64,000 bases of DNA from an uncultured Bacteroides sp. (GCA_947646015.1 CANSEY010000012.1:41235-105234); one strand, 5' to 3'; shown: positions 26,371 to 35,387, numbered from the stretch's first letter. The notes: generated by a model from the letters alone, not told the origin. Made by a program: numbers and translations.

Positions 26371-27948
26371 ATGCAGGTTACAGTTTCCTTTATTGACATA
26401 GCTGTCATAGTGGTCAGCACCGGACTTATCATTTGGTGGGCACTGAAAAAAGGCAAAAGCGGAGATTCCAAGTCATACTTTCTGGCGGGACGCAGTATGT
26501 CCTGGATAGTGGTTGGTCTGTCTCTTTTTGCTGCCAGTATTTCCAGTACAACACTTATCGGGCAGACTGGAGATGCTTATTCTACAGGGATAGCTGTCTT
26601 TAATTATAATTTAGTGGGTGTTGTTGTTATGGTGTTTTTCGCAACTTTTATTTTACCTATTTACATTAATAGCGGCATTTTCACCATACCCGAATTTTTG
26701 GAACGGCGTTTTGATGTCCGTTCCCGTTATTATTTCTCGGCTATCTGCATCATAGGGAATGTATTTTTGGATGCGGCAACCGCTTTATACGCGGCTGCTT
26801 TGATTATAAAATTGCTGGTGCCTTCTGTCGATATCCAGGTGATTGTGATTGTTTTTGCACTGCTGGCAGCTTCCTATACCATTCCGGGAGGACTATCCTC
26901 GGCTATTAATGCCGAAATTATACAAGCCTGCATTTTAATAGTAGGCTCCGTTTTGCTGGCAATATATGTAACGGTCAGTGGCGGGTTCGATTATTTGAAA
27001 GAACTGTTTATTTCGGGCGATTATATGGTCAAGCTGATTCGTCCTTTAGATGACTCTTCTACGCCCTGGCTGGCATTGATCATAGGAATGCCCATTACCG
27101 GTCTCTATTTTTGGGCAAACAATCAAACGTTGGTACAGCGTGTATTGAGTGCTAAAAATCTGAACGAGGGACGTAAGGGAGTGATGCTGAACGGAGGTAT
27201 TACTCTGACTACTTTATTCCTTTTTGCTATGCCGGGGGTGATGTGCCAGAAGCTATTTCCCGATTTAGGCAGTCCCGATATGGTATATCCTGCCATGATT
27301 CTGAATTTGATGCCTGTAGGCTTGCTGGGAATAATGATAGCTGTATTGTTTGCGGCTCTCACGTCTGCATTAAGTGCAATAATGAATTCGACATCCACTC
27401 TTTTTACTATGGATTTTTATTGTAAGATAGATAAGCATGCGAATGATAAAAAGCTGGTACGTGTAGGAAGAATTGTCTCTGTCATCGTTATTGTCATAGC
27501 AGCATTGTGGGCTCCCCAGATAGGAAAATTCGGTTCAATCCTGAAGTATTATCAGGAAATGCTCGCTTATCTGGCTCCCCCTATTGTAGCGGCATTTATT
27601 GTTGGGATATTCAGCCGTCGGGTCAATGGGCAAGGAGTCTTTTTCGGCTTGATGAGTGGATTTGTGATTGCTGTTTTATTGCTATTCTTTAAAACGTCGA
27701 TATTCGGTGATATGCATTTCTTGTTTATTGTTCCTATACTGTTTGTCTTTAGTATACTGGTGATGTATCTGATGAGTTTATGTTCTGCTGCTCCACTGTC
27801 GGACAAACTGAATCAGAATATTTTCACACTAGACTTTTACAGGAAAGAAACTGTTGAATTGAGTAAGATAAAATGGTATTCTAATTATCGTATTTGGGGA
27901 GTGATATTGTTGGTACTTTCAGGAATATTATTACTTATATTATCATGA
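26371..27948 (+). CDS. SSS-family sodium/sugar symporter
   Basis: A 525-residue inner-membrane protein with about 13-14 hydrophobic segments. It begins with a helix and KKGKSGDSKSYFLAGRSMSW, the typical first-loop motif of SGLT-type sodium/solute symporters, and contains ASISSTTLIGQTGDAY. It lies 3 bp after the hydrolase stop and ends the operon. It probably brings mono- or disaccharides released in the periplasm into the cytoplasm, where the GH130 enzyme can act. Many Bacteroides PULs use MFS transporters instead; the SSS type is a recognised alternative. Confidence 0.9.
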   Translation: MQVTVSFIDIAVIVVSTGLIIWWALKKGKSGDSKSYFLAGRSMSWIVVGLSLFAASISSTTLIGQTGDAYSTGIAVFNYNLVGVVVMVFFATFILPIYINSGIFTIPEFLERRFDVRSRYYFSAICIIGNVFLDAATALYAAALIIKLLVPSVDIQVIVIVFALLAASYTIPGGLSSAINAEIIQACILIVGSVLLAIYVTVSGGFDYLKELFISGDYMVKLIRPLDDSSTPWLALIIGMPITGLYFWANNQTLVQRVLSAKNLNEGRKGVMLNGGITLTTLFLFAMPGVMCQKLFPDLGSPDMVYPAMILNLMPVGLLGIMIAVLFAALTSALSAIMNSTSTLFTMDFYCKIDKHANDKKLVRVGRIVSVIVIVIAALWAPQIGKFGSILKYYQEMLAYLAPPIVAAFIVGIFSRRVNGQGVFFGLMSGFVIAVLLLFFKTSIFGDMHFLFIVPILFVFSILVMYLMSLCSAAPLSDKLNQNIFTLDFYRKETVELSKIKWYSNYRIWGVILLVLSGILLLILS

Positions 27949-28000
27949 CAAAAGCTCTTTAAGGATAAACTTTTGTAAAGGTGTCTTCGTTTTAAGCATT

Positions 28001-28044
28001 TATTGTTCTATATTTGTTCTGTAGTTGGAATGGATATAGAACAA
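28001..28044 (+). promoter_or_regulatory. inverted repeat overlapping a -7 box
   Basis: ATTGTTCTATAT at 28001-28012 and its exact complement at 28033-28044 are separated by 20 bp. A TATATTTG -7 box at 28008-28015 overlaps the left arm and the ATG of the SGNH gene is 13 bp after the right arm. It could be an operator or a 5' leader hairpin. There is no T-run, so terminator is less likely. Confidence 0.55.
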
Positions 28045-28057
28045 TAAGAGGAATAAA

Positions 28058-28588
28058 ATGGAAGACAAACCAAAATTCGCTTTTGTAGGTAACAGCCACA
28101 TGGCATTCTGGGCACTGAATGTATATTTCCCTCAATGGGAATGTCTGAACTACGGCGCTCCCGGAGAAGGGCTGGCGTATGTCGAGTCATTTCATGAAGA
28201 TACATCCGACTGCCAGGTAGTGATTCAGTTCGGGAGCAATGACATTTATCAGCTGAATGAAGAAAATACAGATGATTATGTAGAACGGTATGTGAAAGCT
28301 GTTCTTGCGGTTCCTTCCCGAAAAACGTATCTCTTTTGTATTTTTCCCCGTAATGATTATGATGATTACAGTACGGCTGTGAACAAGTTCATCCGCATAC
28401 TGAATGAGAAGATAGTTGCAAAACTGACAGGGACAGGCGTCATTTATCTGGATGTTTTTGATCAATTACTGATGAACGGCAGATTAAATCCGGAGCTGAC
28501 TATTGACGATCTGCATTTGAATGGAAAAGGGTATCGGATATTAAGTACGGCGCTGAAGCAGGCATTCAACGGACAGGAGCATCTATGA
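28058..28588 (+). CDS. SGNH/GDSL-like hydrolase
   Basis: A 176-residue cytoplasmic-looking protein with the SGNH blocks in order: block I FVGNSHMAF (nucleophile Ser13; a GNSH variant of GDSL), a glycine-containing block II, block III FGSNDIY and block V DDLHLNGKGY with the Asp-His pair. The family hydrolyses ester bonds in sugars, lipids or acyl carriers. It follows the PUL by 109 bp but has its own promoter-like element within an inverted repeat, so membership in the PUL regulon is uncertain. The lack of a signal peptide suggests an intracellular substrate such as an imported acetylated sugar (inference). Confidence 0.8.
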   Translation: MEDKPKFAFVGNSHMAFWALNVYFPQWECLNYGAPGEGLAYVESFHEDTSDCQVVIQFGSNDIYQLNEENTDDYVERYVKAVLAVPSRKTYLFCIFPRNDYDDYSTAVNKFIRILNEKIVAKLTGTGVIYLDVFDQLLMNGRLNPELTIDDLHLNGKGYRILSTALKQAFNGQEHL

Positions 28589-28643
28589 AATTTTATGTTA
28601 ACGCTTTTGTCATGTAAATAGGTGGCATATCATTTATTTTTCC

Positions 28644-28651
28644 TATTTTTG
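28644..28651 (+). promoter_or_regulatory. -7 box for the MaoC-like gene
   Basis: TATTTTTG matches TANNTTTG and lies 43 bp upstream of the ATG at 28695. Confidence 0.45.
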
Positions 28652-28694
28652 CCCCATTAATCAATATGTATACCCCCCATAAAACGATGAGACG

Positions 28695-29159
28695 ATGGAA
28701 AAAGTTATTATCAACTCGTACGAAGAATTTGAAAAGCTGGTAGGGCAACAAATAGGTGTTTCCGATTATGTGGAACTCTCTCAGGAACGTATCAACCTTT
28801 TTGCAGACGCAACACTGGATCATCAGTGGATTCACGTAGACACAGAACGTGCAAAAGTAGACAGTCCGTATCACAGTACGATTGCTCACGGTTATCTGAC
28901 GCTTTCCATGCTTCCTTACCTGTGGAATCAGATTATTCAGGTGAACAATCTGAAAATGATGATCAACTACGGGATGGATAAGATGAAATTCGGTCAGGCT
29001 GTTTTGTCTGGACAGAGCATTCGTCTGGTAACTACTCTACACTCACTGACCAATCTGCGCGGTGTGGCAAAAGCTGAAATCAAGTTTGCAATTGAGATTA
29101 AGGATCAACCGAAGAAAGCCCTTGAAGGGATTGCTGTGTTCCTGTATTATTTTAATTGA
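28695..29159 (+). CDS. MaoC-like hot-dog hydratase
   Basis: A 154-residue single hot-dog domain. FADATLDHQWIHVD and the following SPYHSTIAHGYLTLSM are the hydratase signature of the MaoC/R-specific enoyl-CoA hydratase family, with the catalytic Asp-His pair visible. Members hydrate short 2-enoyl-CoA or dehydrate 3-hydroxyacyl thioesters. No fatty-acid genes are nearby, so the physiological substrate is not indicated. It has its own -7 box and a terminator, and is probably monocistronic. Confidence 0.88.
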   Translation: MEKVIINSYEEFEKLVGQQIGVSDYVELSQERINLFADATLDHQWIHVDTERAKVDSPYHSTIAHGYLTLSMLPYLWNQIIQVNNLKMMINYGMDKMKFGQAVLSGQSIRLVTTLHSLTNLRGVAKAEIKFAIEIKDQPKKALEGIAVFLYYFN

Positions 29160-29180
29160 GTAACGACGAAAAGATAAGAT

Positions 29181-29218
29181 AAGGCTGTTTCCTGCAAAGG
29201 AAGCGGCCTTTTGTTTTA
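29181..29218 (+). terminator. intrinsic terminator after the MaoC-like gene
   Basis: AAGGCTGTTTCC, a short loop TGCAAA and GGAAGCGGCCTT form an imperfect hairpin followed by TTTGTTTT. Confidence 0.8.
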
Positions 29219-29374
29219 TTTATTGGATGTAAAATATGTAAATACACGGAAATCGGTTAAAATATCAAAATAATAAGAGGTTTGTCATGATTGTGGCATC
29301 CATAAGCGCTGCTGAGTGTTTTACATATCATATATGTATTCAAATAATCATGAAGCAATTAAAAAGTGAGCGTT

Positions 29375-30049
29375 ATGTCTTTAAGTAGTCTTTTAATCAT
29401 ATTTTCATCTTCTTTTATGGCATTGTTTCCGGTGATCAATCCTTTAGGAAACGGTTTTGTCGTCAATGGATTCTTTGCAAACCTTGATCCTTCACAACGA
29501 AAAACTGCTATTCAGAAACTAACCATTAACTTTATAATGATCGGTGTAGGCACTTTACTGATAGGTCATTTATTCTTATTGATTTTCGGTCTGGCGATTC
29601 CTGTGATTCAACTGGGTGGTGGAATACTTATTTGTAAGACAGCGATTGAGCTGTTGGGTGATTCCAATTCTTCCGATAAAGAAGGGACCAGCCAGAATGT
29701 GGACAGCTTCAAGTGGAAGAGCATCGAGCAGAAGATATTTTATCCCATCACGTTTCCTATCAGTATCGGTCCGGGCAGTATATCCGTGATCTTTACTTTG
29801 ATGGCATCTGCCAGTGTGAAAGGCAAACTGTTGCATACCGGAATCAATTATCTGGTCATTGCGCTGGTCATTATTTGTATGGCTGGGATACTCTATGTGT
29901 TTCTTTCACAGGGACAGAGGATCATTCAGAAACTGGGACCTGTAGGAAATCAGATTATTAATAAACTCGTTGCCTTTTTTACCTTTTGCATCGGTATACA
30001 GATTTCCGTCACAGGTATTTCCCAGATATTCCATCTGAATATATTATGA
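29375..30049 (+). CDS. MarC family inner-membrane protein
   Basis: A 224-residue protein with six hydrophobic segments. It starts MSLSSLLIIFSSSFMALFPVINPLGN, the conserved NPxG signature of MarC/UPF0056 proteins, and contains PISIGPGSIS, the second half-repeat of the same motif. The ATG at 29375 is preferred to a GTG three codons earlier. MarC proteins were once linked to multidrug resistance, but that link is withdrawn and the function is unknown. A 17 bp palindrome (TACATAT, CAT, ATATGTA at 29322-29338) lies in its upstream region and could be an operator. Its last 6 bp overlap the convergent gene. Confidence 0.85.
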   Translation: MSLSSLLIIFSSSFMALFPVINPLGNGFVVNGFFANLDPSQRKTAIQKLTINFIMIGVGTLLIGHLFLLIFGLAIPVIQLGGGILICKTAIELLGDSNSSDKEGTSQNVDSFKWKSIEQKIFYPITFPISIGPGSISVIFTLMASASVKGKLLHTGINYLVIALVIICMAGILYVFLSQGQRIIQKLGPVGNQIINKLVAFFTFCIGIQISVTGISQIFHLNIL

Positions 30050-30586
30050 GTTCGGATGTTCTTTCTTTTTCTTTGCTTGGATAGCTTTCAATGTATTTTT
30101 TCTTACTGAACGTATGGCAGGAACCAACAATTCCGGTTCCATTATCTCCAGCATAGTGCGCAATTCTTGCTGTAGTTCGGGGATGGAGCAGGTCAGCTGA
30201 TAGGCAAGTTTGATGCAAAGAGACTGCACTCCTGCCGGCTCATTTCTTGATACCATTCGTTCCATACAGAAATCCAGTAAGTCTACTCGTGGAGGGTCGG
30301 CTAGCTGTTGTTGGCATAGCAGGTTCAGTAACATCCTTCGTTTTCCCGAATGCGGGCAGGTAAGTGCTGCGTCTATCAGTTCGTCTTGTTTCAGAGTCAG
30401 CCATTCTACTTCAGGCTTTGAGAAGTGCGTACAAACCCACAATGCCTGATAAGAGACAACGTCATCCTCATCAAAGATCAGCCGGTAAATTTCCTCTCTG
30501 AGCCGTTCGTCTTCTTTTATATAATGAAGTAGTTCCCGTATATTCTCTATATGGAAGCGTGTGGCCAGTTGTGTGCGTAAATCCAT
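30044..30586 (-). CDS. helical repeat (HEAT-like) protein, function unknown
   Basis: A 180-residue, almost entirely helical protein beginning MDLRTQLATRFHIENIRELL. Repeated amphipathic helix pairs (YIKEDERLREEIYRLIFDEDD, DELIDAALTCP, RRMLLNLLCQQQL, IKLAYQLTCSIPELQQELRTML) suggest a HEAT or armadillo-like solenoid. It is not assigned to a named family. It follows the VOC-GNAT-GNAT gene by 21 bp on the same strand, so the two are probably one transcript, which hints at a shared but unknown role. The lysine-rich C-terminus (AKKKKEHPNS) may contact nucleic acid. Confidence 0.6.
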   Translation of the reverse strand: MDLRTQLATRFHIENIRELLHYIKEDERLREEIYRLIFDEDDVVSYQALWVCTHFSKPEVEWLTLKQDELIDAALTCPHSGKRRMLLNLLCQQQLADPPRVDLLDFCMERMVSRNEPAGVQSLCIKLAYQLTCSIPELQQELRTMLEIMEPELLVPAIRSVRKNTLKAIQAKKKKEHPNS

Positions 30587-30607
30587 TTTTATTTTGGGTT
30601 CAGTATC

Positions 30608-31984
30608 TTATTTTTTATCGTCGGCCAGTTGTAAGTGCAGGATTGGATACGGCTTGCCCATGCTGTCTGTTTCATCCCGTCCGATGATCTCGAATCCCAG
30701 ATGCTGATAGAACCGGAGAGCCTGGTCGTTGTCTTCGTTCACATCCACCTTGTCGATCTGTTTTTGGCGGATGGCATACTCTATCAATCGCTTTCCGTAT
30801 CCCTTTCCCTGTTCGTCGGGGTGTACAAACAGCATCTCGATCAGTTCATCACTCAATCCCATGAATGCGGCAATCTTTCCGTGAGAGTTGCGGATGATAA
30901 AGAGCTCTACTGCCGGCAGATAGTGGTTGCGTATCAGTGGCTTATAGAACTGGATACTCTCTTCTGTCAGAAAGTGGTGCGTGGTACGCACAGACTTCTC
31001 CCACAGCTGTATTAGTTCATCGTAATCCTGTTCGGTGGGGCGTGCTATATTGGGAATGTAGTAACATTCATGATCATATATATTCCCGTTATAAGTAAGT
31101 TCTGCCTGATGAAGTGTACCTTCATAGATAAATCCATTTCGCTTCAGCACTTGTTGCGAACGTTTGTTGTGCGGATAACAGTTGGCAGTGATGAGGCTGA
31201 GCTGTAGTTCGTTGAAGCCATAGTTGAGCACGGCTTGCACTGCTTCCGACATGTATCCTTTTCCCCAATACGGTTCGTCCAGCCAATATCCCAGCATACG
31301 TACCTGAGGATTTTCCCGTTTCGGATCGGGTACGATGCCGATGGAAGCTATCAATTGCTGTGTATCTTTTAATGTAACAGCCCATATACCTTCCTGTCCT
31401 ATAAATGCGCCGTGAAGGATTTCACGGGATTCATTCAACGTCTTGTGGGGAGCCCATCCGGCATTATTCCCCAAATTGGGGTTCTGGCAACAGGCAAAGA
31501 ATGCTTCTGCGTCATTCTCCTGAAAAGGGCGCAGTAGCAGACGTTTCGTTTCGATATTCGGGCATAGAGCCGCTTCGGTTCTTTCTGCTTCCGGTTCTTT
31601 CTTGTATACACATTCCAAACGATTTCCGTCGGGGTCGAGTACAACGCTCTCAAAGTATCCGTCGCCCGAAGTGCGTGGTTCACCTGCTATGGTATACCCC
31701 TCGGAGCGCATTTCTTCCGTAAAGCGAAGAATCTCCTCCTTGCTGGGAAATGTGAACGCAAGATGTGTCAGTCCCCGCCTGTTTTCCTCTATCGGGGTAT
31801 TCTGCACATCTGCCCGACTCATCAACTCCAGAGTGGGACCTTCATCAAAAGAGATAAAGTATGATTCGAACCCCTTCTTGGGATTGATATATTTCTCATT
31901 ACTTGTCCCGCCCAGAAAGCGGACATAGAAATCTTTTAATTCTTCCAGACGGAAAGTCCAGATGGCGATATGATGTAGTTTCAT
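30608..31984 (-). CDS. three-domain fusion: VOC + GNAT + GNAT
   Basis: A 458-residue single chain made of three enzyme domains. Residues 1 to about 128 are a vicinal-oxygen-chelate (glyoxalase-like) domain (MKLHHIAIWTFRLEELKDFY ... DPDGNRLECV). About 145-312 is a RimJ/RimL-type acetyltransferase (IETKRLLLRPF, with acetyl-CoA loop EPYWGKGYMSEAV). About 315-455 is a second acetyltransferase of the YjaB type (IARPTEQDYDELIQLW, loop DEQGKGYGKRLIEYA). Each domain occurs alone elsewhere, and the combination suggests a detoxification or resistance role, for example acting on a small electrophile or antibiotic, but this is inference. It lies 33 bp after the beta-lactamase gene on the same strand. Confidence 0.88.
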   Translation of the reverse strand: MKLHHIAIWTFRLEELKDFYVRFLGGTSNEKYINPKKGFESYFISFDEGPTLELMSRADVQNTPIEENRRGLTHLAFTFPSKEEILRFTEEMRSEGYTIAGEPRTSGDGYFESVVLDPDGNRLECVYKKEPEAERTEAALCPNIETKRLLLRPFQENDAEAFFACCQNPNLGNNAGWAPHKTLNESREILHGAFIGQEGIWAVTLKDTQQLIASIGIVPDPKRENPQVRMLGYWLDEPYWGKGYMSEAVQAVLNYGFNELQLSLITANCYPHNKRSQQVLKRNGFIYEGTLHQAELTYNGNIYDHECYYIPNIARPTEQDYDELIQLWEKSVRTTHHFLTEESIQFYKPLIRNHYLPAVELFIIRNSHGKIAAFMGLSDELIEMLFVHPDEQGKGYGKRLIEYAIRQKQIDKVDVNEDNDQALRFYQHLGFEIIGRDETDSMGKPYPILHLQLADDKK

Positions 31985-32017
31985 AAGAATCGTAGTTAAT
32001 GTTGTTATACTTCTATT

Positions 32018-32899
32018 TTATTGATGCGTCACATATTCGTAAACGATACGTGAGATGTCCGCAATGATTTTACTGTTCTCCTGATTATTCTCTTCGGAAT
32101 CTTTGACGAAGACAGCTATACTGTAAGCGTGTCCGTCGGGCAGGAGGACGAAGCCGATATCATTGCAGGCTACCTGTTGTCCTTTGGCATTGCGGTCACC
32201 CGTCCCCGTCTTGTGGCCGATTGTAACTTCTTTGCCGAGCAATGGAGCAACCAGTCGATCTTGTCCGGTCTGGCATTCTGTCATGGTCTGATAGATGAAG
32301 TCTTTGTATTCCTGTGGGAACAGTGCTTCTTTACGGAATATCTCCAAGAGTCTCGCGGCGGCCAGCGGAGTAGTCCAGTTTTGATAACACAGACTTTCGT
32401 CTTGGTGCATATCGTTTTCCGTGCAGACAATGGCACAATCCGTAACGCCTAGAGAATGGATGTACTGGTTCACCGTATCTACCCCTCCCTGATATTGAAA
32501 CAGAATATCACAAGCATTGTTGTCACTTTGTTGCAGGGTGTATTTCAATAAATCCGCAATGTCTATATTGAATCCTCCCTGTGGAAAACTATCCCGCAGC
32601 GGACTATAAGTATCGGGTTTTAAATCCTCTTTCTTTATGGTCAGTTCAAAGTTCAATGACTGTTGCTGCTTTCCCATATAATCAGCCAATGCCAACGCCT
32701 GATGAAATTTGAATACACTCATCAATGGATAATGAATGTCATTGTTGACAGTTACCGTATCTTTTCCGTCGATAATGACGGCAATACCTATTTTAGCTTT
32801 CTTGCCTTTGATAGCCTGTTTGAGTTGGTCCTCCAGAGAAAGATTCTGTGCACAGATAATAGTGGGGATCAGACAGAGAAGCAGGATGAATGAGCGCAT
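32018..32899 (-). CDS. class A beta-lactamase (CepA/CblA/CfxA-like)
   Basis: A 293-residue periplasmic serine beta-lactamase with a cleavable signal peptide (LIPTIICAQ). Motifs: SVFK with nucleophile Ser61, SDN at 125-127, the omega loop TENDMH with Glu161, and HKTG at about 229-232. The omega-loop glutamate is followed by MH rather than the usual LN, which is the subclass A2 arrangement found in Bacteroides CepA, CblA and CfxA and in PER enzymes. All catalytic residues are present, so it should be active, mainly on cephalosporins. The chromosomal setting without mobile elements suggests an intrinsic species gene. Confidence 0.93.
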   Translation of the reverse strand: MRSFILLLCLIPTIICAQNLSLEDQLKQAIKGKKAKIGIAVIIDGKDTVTVNNDIHYPLMSVFKFHQALALADYMGKQQQSLNFELTIKKEDLKPDTYSPLRDSFPQGGFNIDIADLLKYTLQQSDNNACDILFQYQGGVDTVNQYIHSLGVTDCAIVCTENDMHQDESLCYQNWTTPLAAARLLEIFRKEALFPQEYKDFIYQTMTECQTGQDRLVAPLLGKEVTIGHKTGTGDRNAKGQQVACNDIGFVLLPDGHAYSIAVFVKDSEENNQENSKIIADISRIVYEYVTHQ

Positions 32900-32944
32900 A
32901 CTAATTTTTTCATTAATTGGTTTGTATTTGGGTCTTAAGAGTCA

Positions 32945-32975
32945 CAAAGATATAAATACTAATTTTATCAGCAAA
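32945..32975 (-). promoter_or_regulatory. beta-lactamase promoter
   Basis: On the minus strand TTTG (32972-32975), a 19 bp spacer and TATCTTTG (32945-32952) match the Bacteroides consensus. The -7 box is 45 bp upstream of the start. Confidence 0.7.
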
Positions 32976-33013
32976 TATTTACTTGGAAATAGTAATCCTA
33001 CATAAGAATTATC

Positions 33014-33021
33014 TATTTTTG
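33014..33021 (+). promoter_or_regulatory. -7 box for the SEC-C gene
   Basis: TATTTTTG, 28 bp upstream of the ATG at 33050. It matches TANNTTTG; the -33 element is unclear. Confidence 0.45.
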
Positions 33022-33049
33022 TCGGTAAACAAAATAATAAGCCTTCTAT

Positions 33050-34276
33050 ATGTTAAAATGTCATTCAGAGTTGTTTAAATCGTCGGTGAAGTTGGCGGAT
33101 GGTTTAAGATTGAGTACAAAAGAAGAATTGAAAGATGTAGCACAGTTACTTCTTCTTCCCATTCCTTCAAAATTGCGAAAAGAAGAGTATGTATCCTGTC
33201 TTGCAGAAGCTGTTCTGACTTGTCCGGATATATGGATTCCGCAGTTGACACATTATGAATGGTTGCTCCTTCAAAAATTGGTGAAAGCAGGAGCCAATAC
33301 CTATGTGGAAGAACCTAATATGATAATGACGAGTACATTAGAATTACTTTCTTTTGTTGCGACCGACCGTGGTTTGAACGGAGACAAGATTCGTTATATG
33401 ATTTGTGATGAGTTGCGTGAAGCGGTTGCTCCCCATATTGATAAGTTTTTGACATCAACGGAAGAGAACAGCCGTTTTGTGCTGGAGCAGTATGCTTTAG
33501 GAATTTTAAATCTTTATGGTCTCTTACCTTATACAGAATTCTTGAAGCAACTGACCGGATACTTGAAGGGTTCAATGACAAAGGACGAAATTGCTAAAGG
33601 TTTATCAAATTCAATGTTGATGAGACAACTGACGATTGATATAGAAGATATATATAATTCTGTTATGTATGTTCGATCTCCCTTATTATTGGAAGTTGAG
33701 GACTTGGAGGAAAGATTATATGCACATCGTGCTATAAAAAGTTTGAAGAAGTTTACCGTCGAAGAGGTTTTGTCGGCTGGAACGATGCCTGTGTTCTATA
33801 TTTCCAATCCGCATTCGGATCAACTGAAAGGATTTATGATGAGGAAATTAGGTTATAATGAAGAACTGGCTGAGGCCAAGATACAGTGGCTGTGGTATGC
33901 AATACAGATGGACGAAAATCCGATGTCTGCTATTGTTTCGGCAATAGACACGAAGGTTCTTTCTATGCAAGAACTTCAGGAAGTGGTTGGAATAGCTGTA
34001 AACTATTGTAATGATTGTCCCCGTTGGTTCTTGAAAGGTCACTCGTCCACCGAAGCATCTGCTTTACTTGGTAGGGGTGAATCGGTGAAAACTCCTCCTC
34101 GTATCGTTGCCGGACCAACGATGAAAGCAGCAGGCATGGATATCACTCCTAAAATGCAAACAATGGTTGATGGTATGTTTTATGATACATTCTCCGGAAC
34201 GAAAATCGGACGGAATGATCCTTGCCCTTGTGGGAGCGGAAAGAAATATAAGAAATGTTGCGGCAGGGATAACTGA
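33050..34276 (+). CDS. SEC-C zinc-finger protein with helical N-terminus
   Basis: A 408-residue protein. The final 20 residues are a SEC-C zinc-binding motif ([16 protein letters not shown], Cys392, 394, 403 and 404), as found at the end of SecA. The preceding 380 residues are mostly helical, with no family I recognise. SEC-C tails commonly mediate ribosome or SecB contacts; here the partner is unknown. It has a -7 box 28 bp upstream. A direct repeat plus inverted copy of GACTGTTC (34282, 34316, 34351) after the stop may form a weak terminator. Confidence 0.75.
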   Translation: MLKCHSELFKSSVKLADGLRLSTKEELKDVAQLLLLPIPSKLRKEEYVSCLAEAVLTCPDIWIPQLTHYEWLLLQKLVKAGANTYVEEPNMIMTSTLELLSFVATDRGLNGDKIRYMICDELREAVAPHIDKFLTSTEENSRFVLEQYALGILNLYGLLPYTEFLKQLTGYLKGSMTKDEIAKGLSNSMLMRQLTIDIEDIYNSVMYVRSPLLLEVEDLEERLYAHRAIKSLKKFTVEEVLSAGTMPVFYISNPHSDQLKGFMMRKLGYNEELAEAKIQWLWYAIQMDENPMSAIVSAIDTKVLSMQELQEVVGIAVNYCNDCPRWFLKGHSSTEASALLGRGESVKTPPRIVAGPTMKAAGMDITPKMQTMVDGMFYDTFSGTKIGRNDPCPCGSGKKYKKCCGRDN

Positions 34277-34395
34277 AAAGGGACTGTTCGTAGAGATGCT
34301 ATGTCGGCATAGGCGGACTGTTCTTTGATACTTCCCGCCATCGAATAAATGAACAGTCTGAAATGGATCATTCATATAAGATTTTTGGTATCCTT

Positions 34396-34427
34396 GTTGG
34401 CTTGGTATGGTAAAGTTCTTACCTTTG
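34396..34427 (+). promoter_or_regulatory. promoter of the MNT-HEPN gene
   Basis: GTTG (34396-34399), a 20 bp spacer and TACCTTTG (34420-34427) match the Bacteroides arrangement; the ATG is 23 bp downstream. Confidence 0.6.
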
Positions 34428-34450
34428 TAAGGTCATCAAAATAAGTGTTC

Positions 34451-35344
34451 ATGAAGAAGTCTATAAAACATTTGCCCAAGCGAACGCAGGAAGAACTGAC
34501 AGTTCTGCTGGACTTAGTCTGCAAAAGCGTCGATAACTGTCAGATGATTATCCTGTTCGGGAGTTATGCCAGGGGTAATTATGTTTTATGGGATACTAAA
34601 ATAGAGTTCGGTGTTCGTACCTCGTATCAGAGTGATTATGATATTCTTGTCATCACCAACGGAGCAGTCAAGCGGGCAGAAAGAAAACTGGAGCGTATCA
34701 CTAACAAATATCATGATTTGTTTGAATACCGTCGTCACGCTTTTCCGCAATTCATTGTCGAACATATAAATACGGTTAACAATAATCTGGAGGTTAGCCA
34801 GTATTTCTTTACAGATATTGTAAAAGAAGGAATTTTGCTTTACGATAGTGGCAAATATCAATTGGCTAAACCACGGAAGTTGAGTTTTAGGGAGATTCGG
34901 GATATTGCACAAAATGAATTTGATAAACTTTTCCCTTATGCTTGTGACTTCCTAACTGGTGTAAAGGATTATTTTATACTTAAAGAAAAATACAACCTTT
35001 CTGCCTTTATGCTTCATCAATCCTGTGAGAAACTTTATAATACTATATTGATGGTTTTTACGAATTACCGTCCGAAAAGTCACAGACTTCAAGACCTTGG
35101 TGGAATGGTAAAGCGCTTTTCGATGGAACTGGTAACGGTTTTTCCTCAAAATACGGATGATGAAAAAGAGTGTTTCGATCTGTTATGCCGAGCCTATATC
35201 GAGGCCCGCTATAACAAAGATTACAAAATTACACGCGAACAGCTGGAATACTTAATTTCACGTTTAGAGATTCTAAAGGAAATGACTGAACGTCTTTGCA
35301 AAGAGAAAATTGCAGAATATAATGCGATGGCGGAAAATGGTTGA
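34451..35344 (+). CDS. MNT nucleotidyltransferase-HEPN fusion protein
   Basis: A 297-residue two-domain protein. Residues about 30-110 form a minimal nucleotidyltransferase: LFGSYARGNY at 35-44 with SDYDILV at 61-67 gives the GSxxxG and DxD metal-binding motifs. Residues about 125-290 are helical and match the HEPN domain. In toxin-antitoxin pairs the MNT protein AMPylates and silences a separate HEPN RNase; here both are in one chain, with no separate partner nearby. Such single-chain forms are conserved in Bacteroides chromosomes. The canonical HEPN RxxxxH is not evident, so RNase activity is doubtful. The ATG at 34451 is favoured over an upstream GTG. Confidence 0.8.
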   Translation: MKKSIKHLPKRTQEELTVLLDLVCKSVDNCQMIILFGSYARGNYVLWDTKIEFGVRTSYQSDYDILVITNGAVKRAERKLERITNKYHDLFEYRRHAFPQFIVEHINTVNNNLEVSQYFFTDIVKEGILLYDSGKYQLAKPRKLSFREIRDIAQNEFDKLFPYACDFLTGVKDYFILKEKYNLSAFMLHQSCEKLYNTILMVFTNYRPKSHRLQDLGGMVKRFSMELVTVFPQNTDDEKECFDLLCRAYIEARYNKDYKITREQLEYLISRLEILKEMTERLCKEKIAEYNAMAENG

Positions 35345-35387
35345 ACACACGAAAAATTTTAAAGTCTTATAACTTTGCATCCGTCTG

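Noticed and set aside
32018-32899. Acquired, mobile beta-lactamase
   Set aside because: No insertion sequence or transposon feature flanks it; it sits in core-like chromosomal context.
34445-34450. GTG start upstream of the MNT-HEPN gene
   Set aside because: The ATG at 34451 is two codons later and better placed relative to the -7 box.
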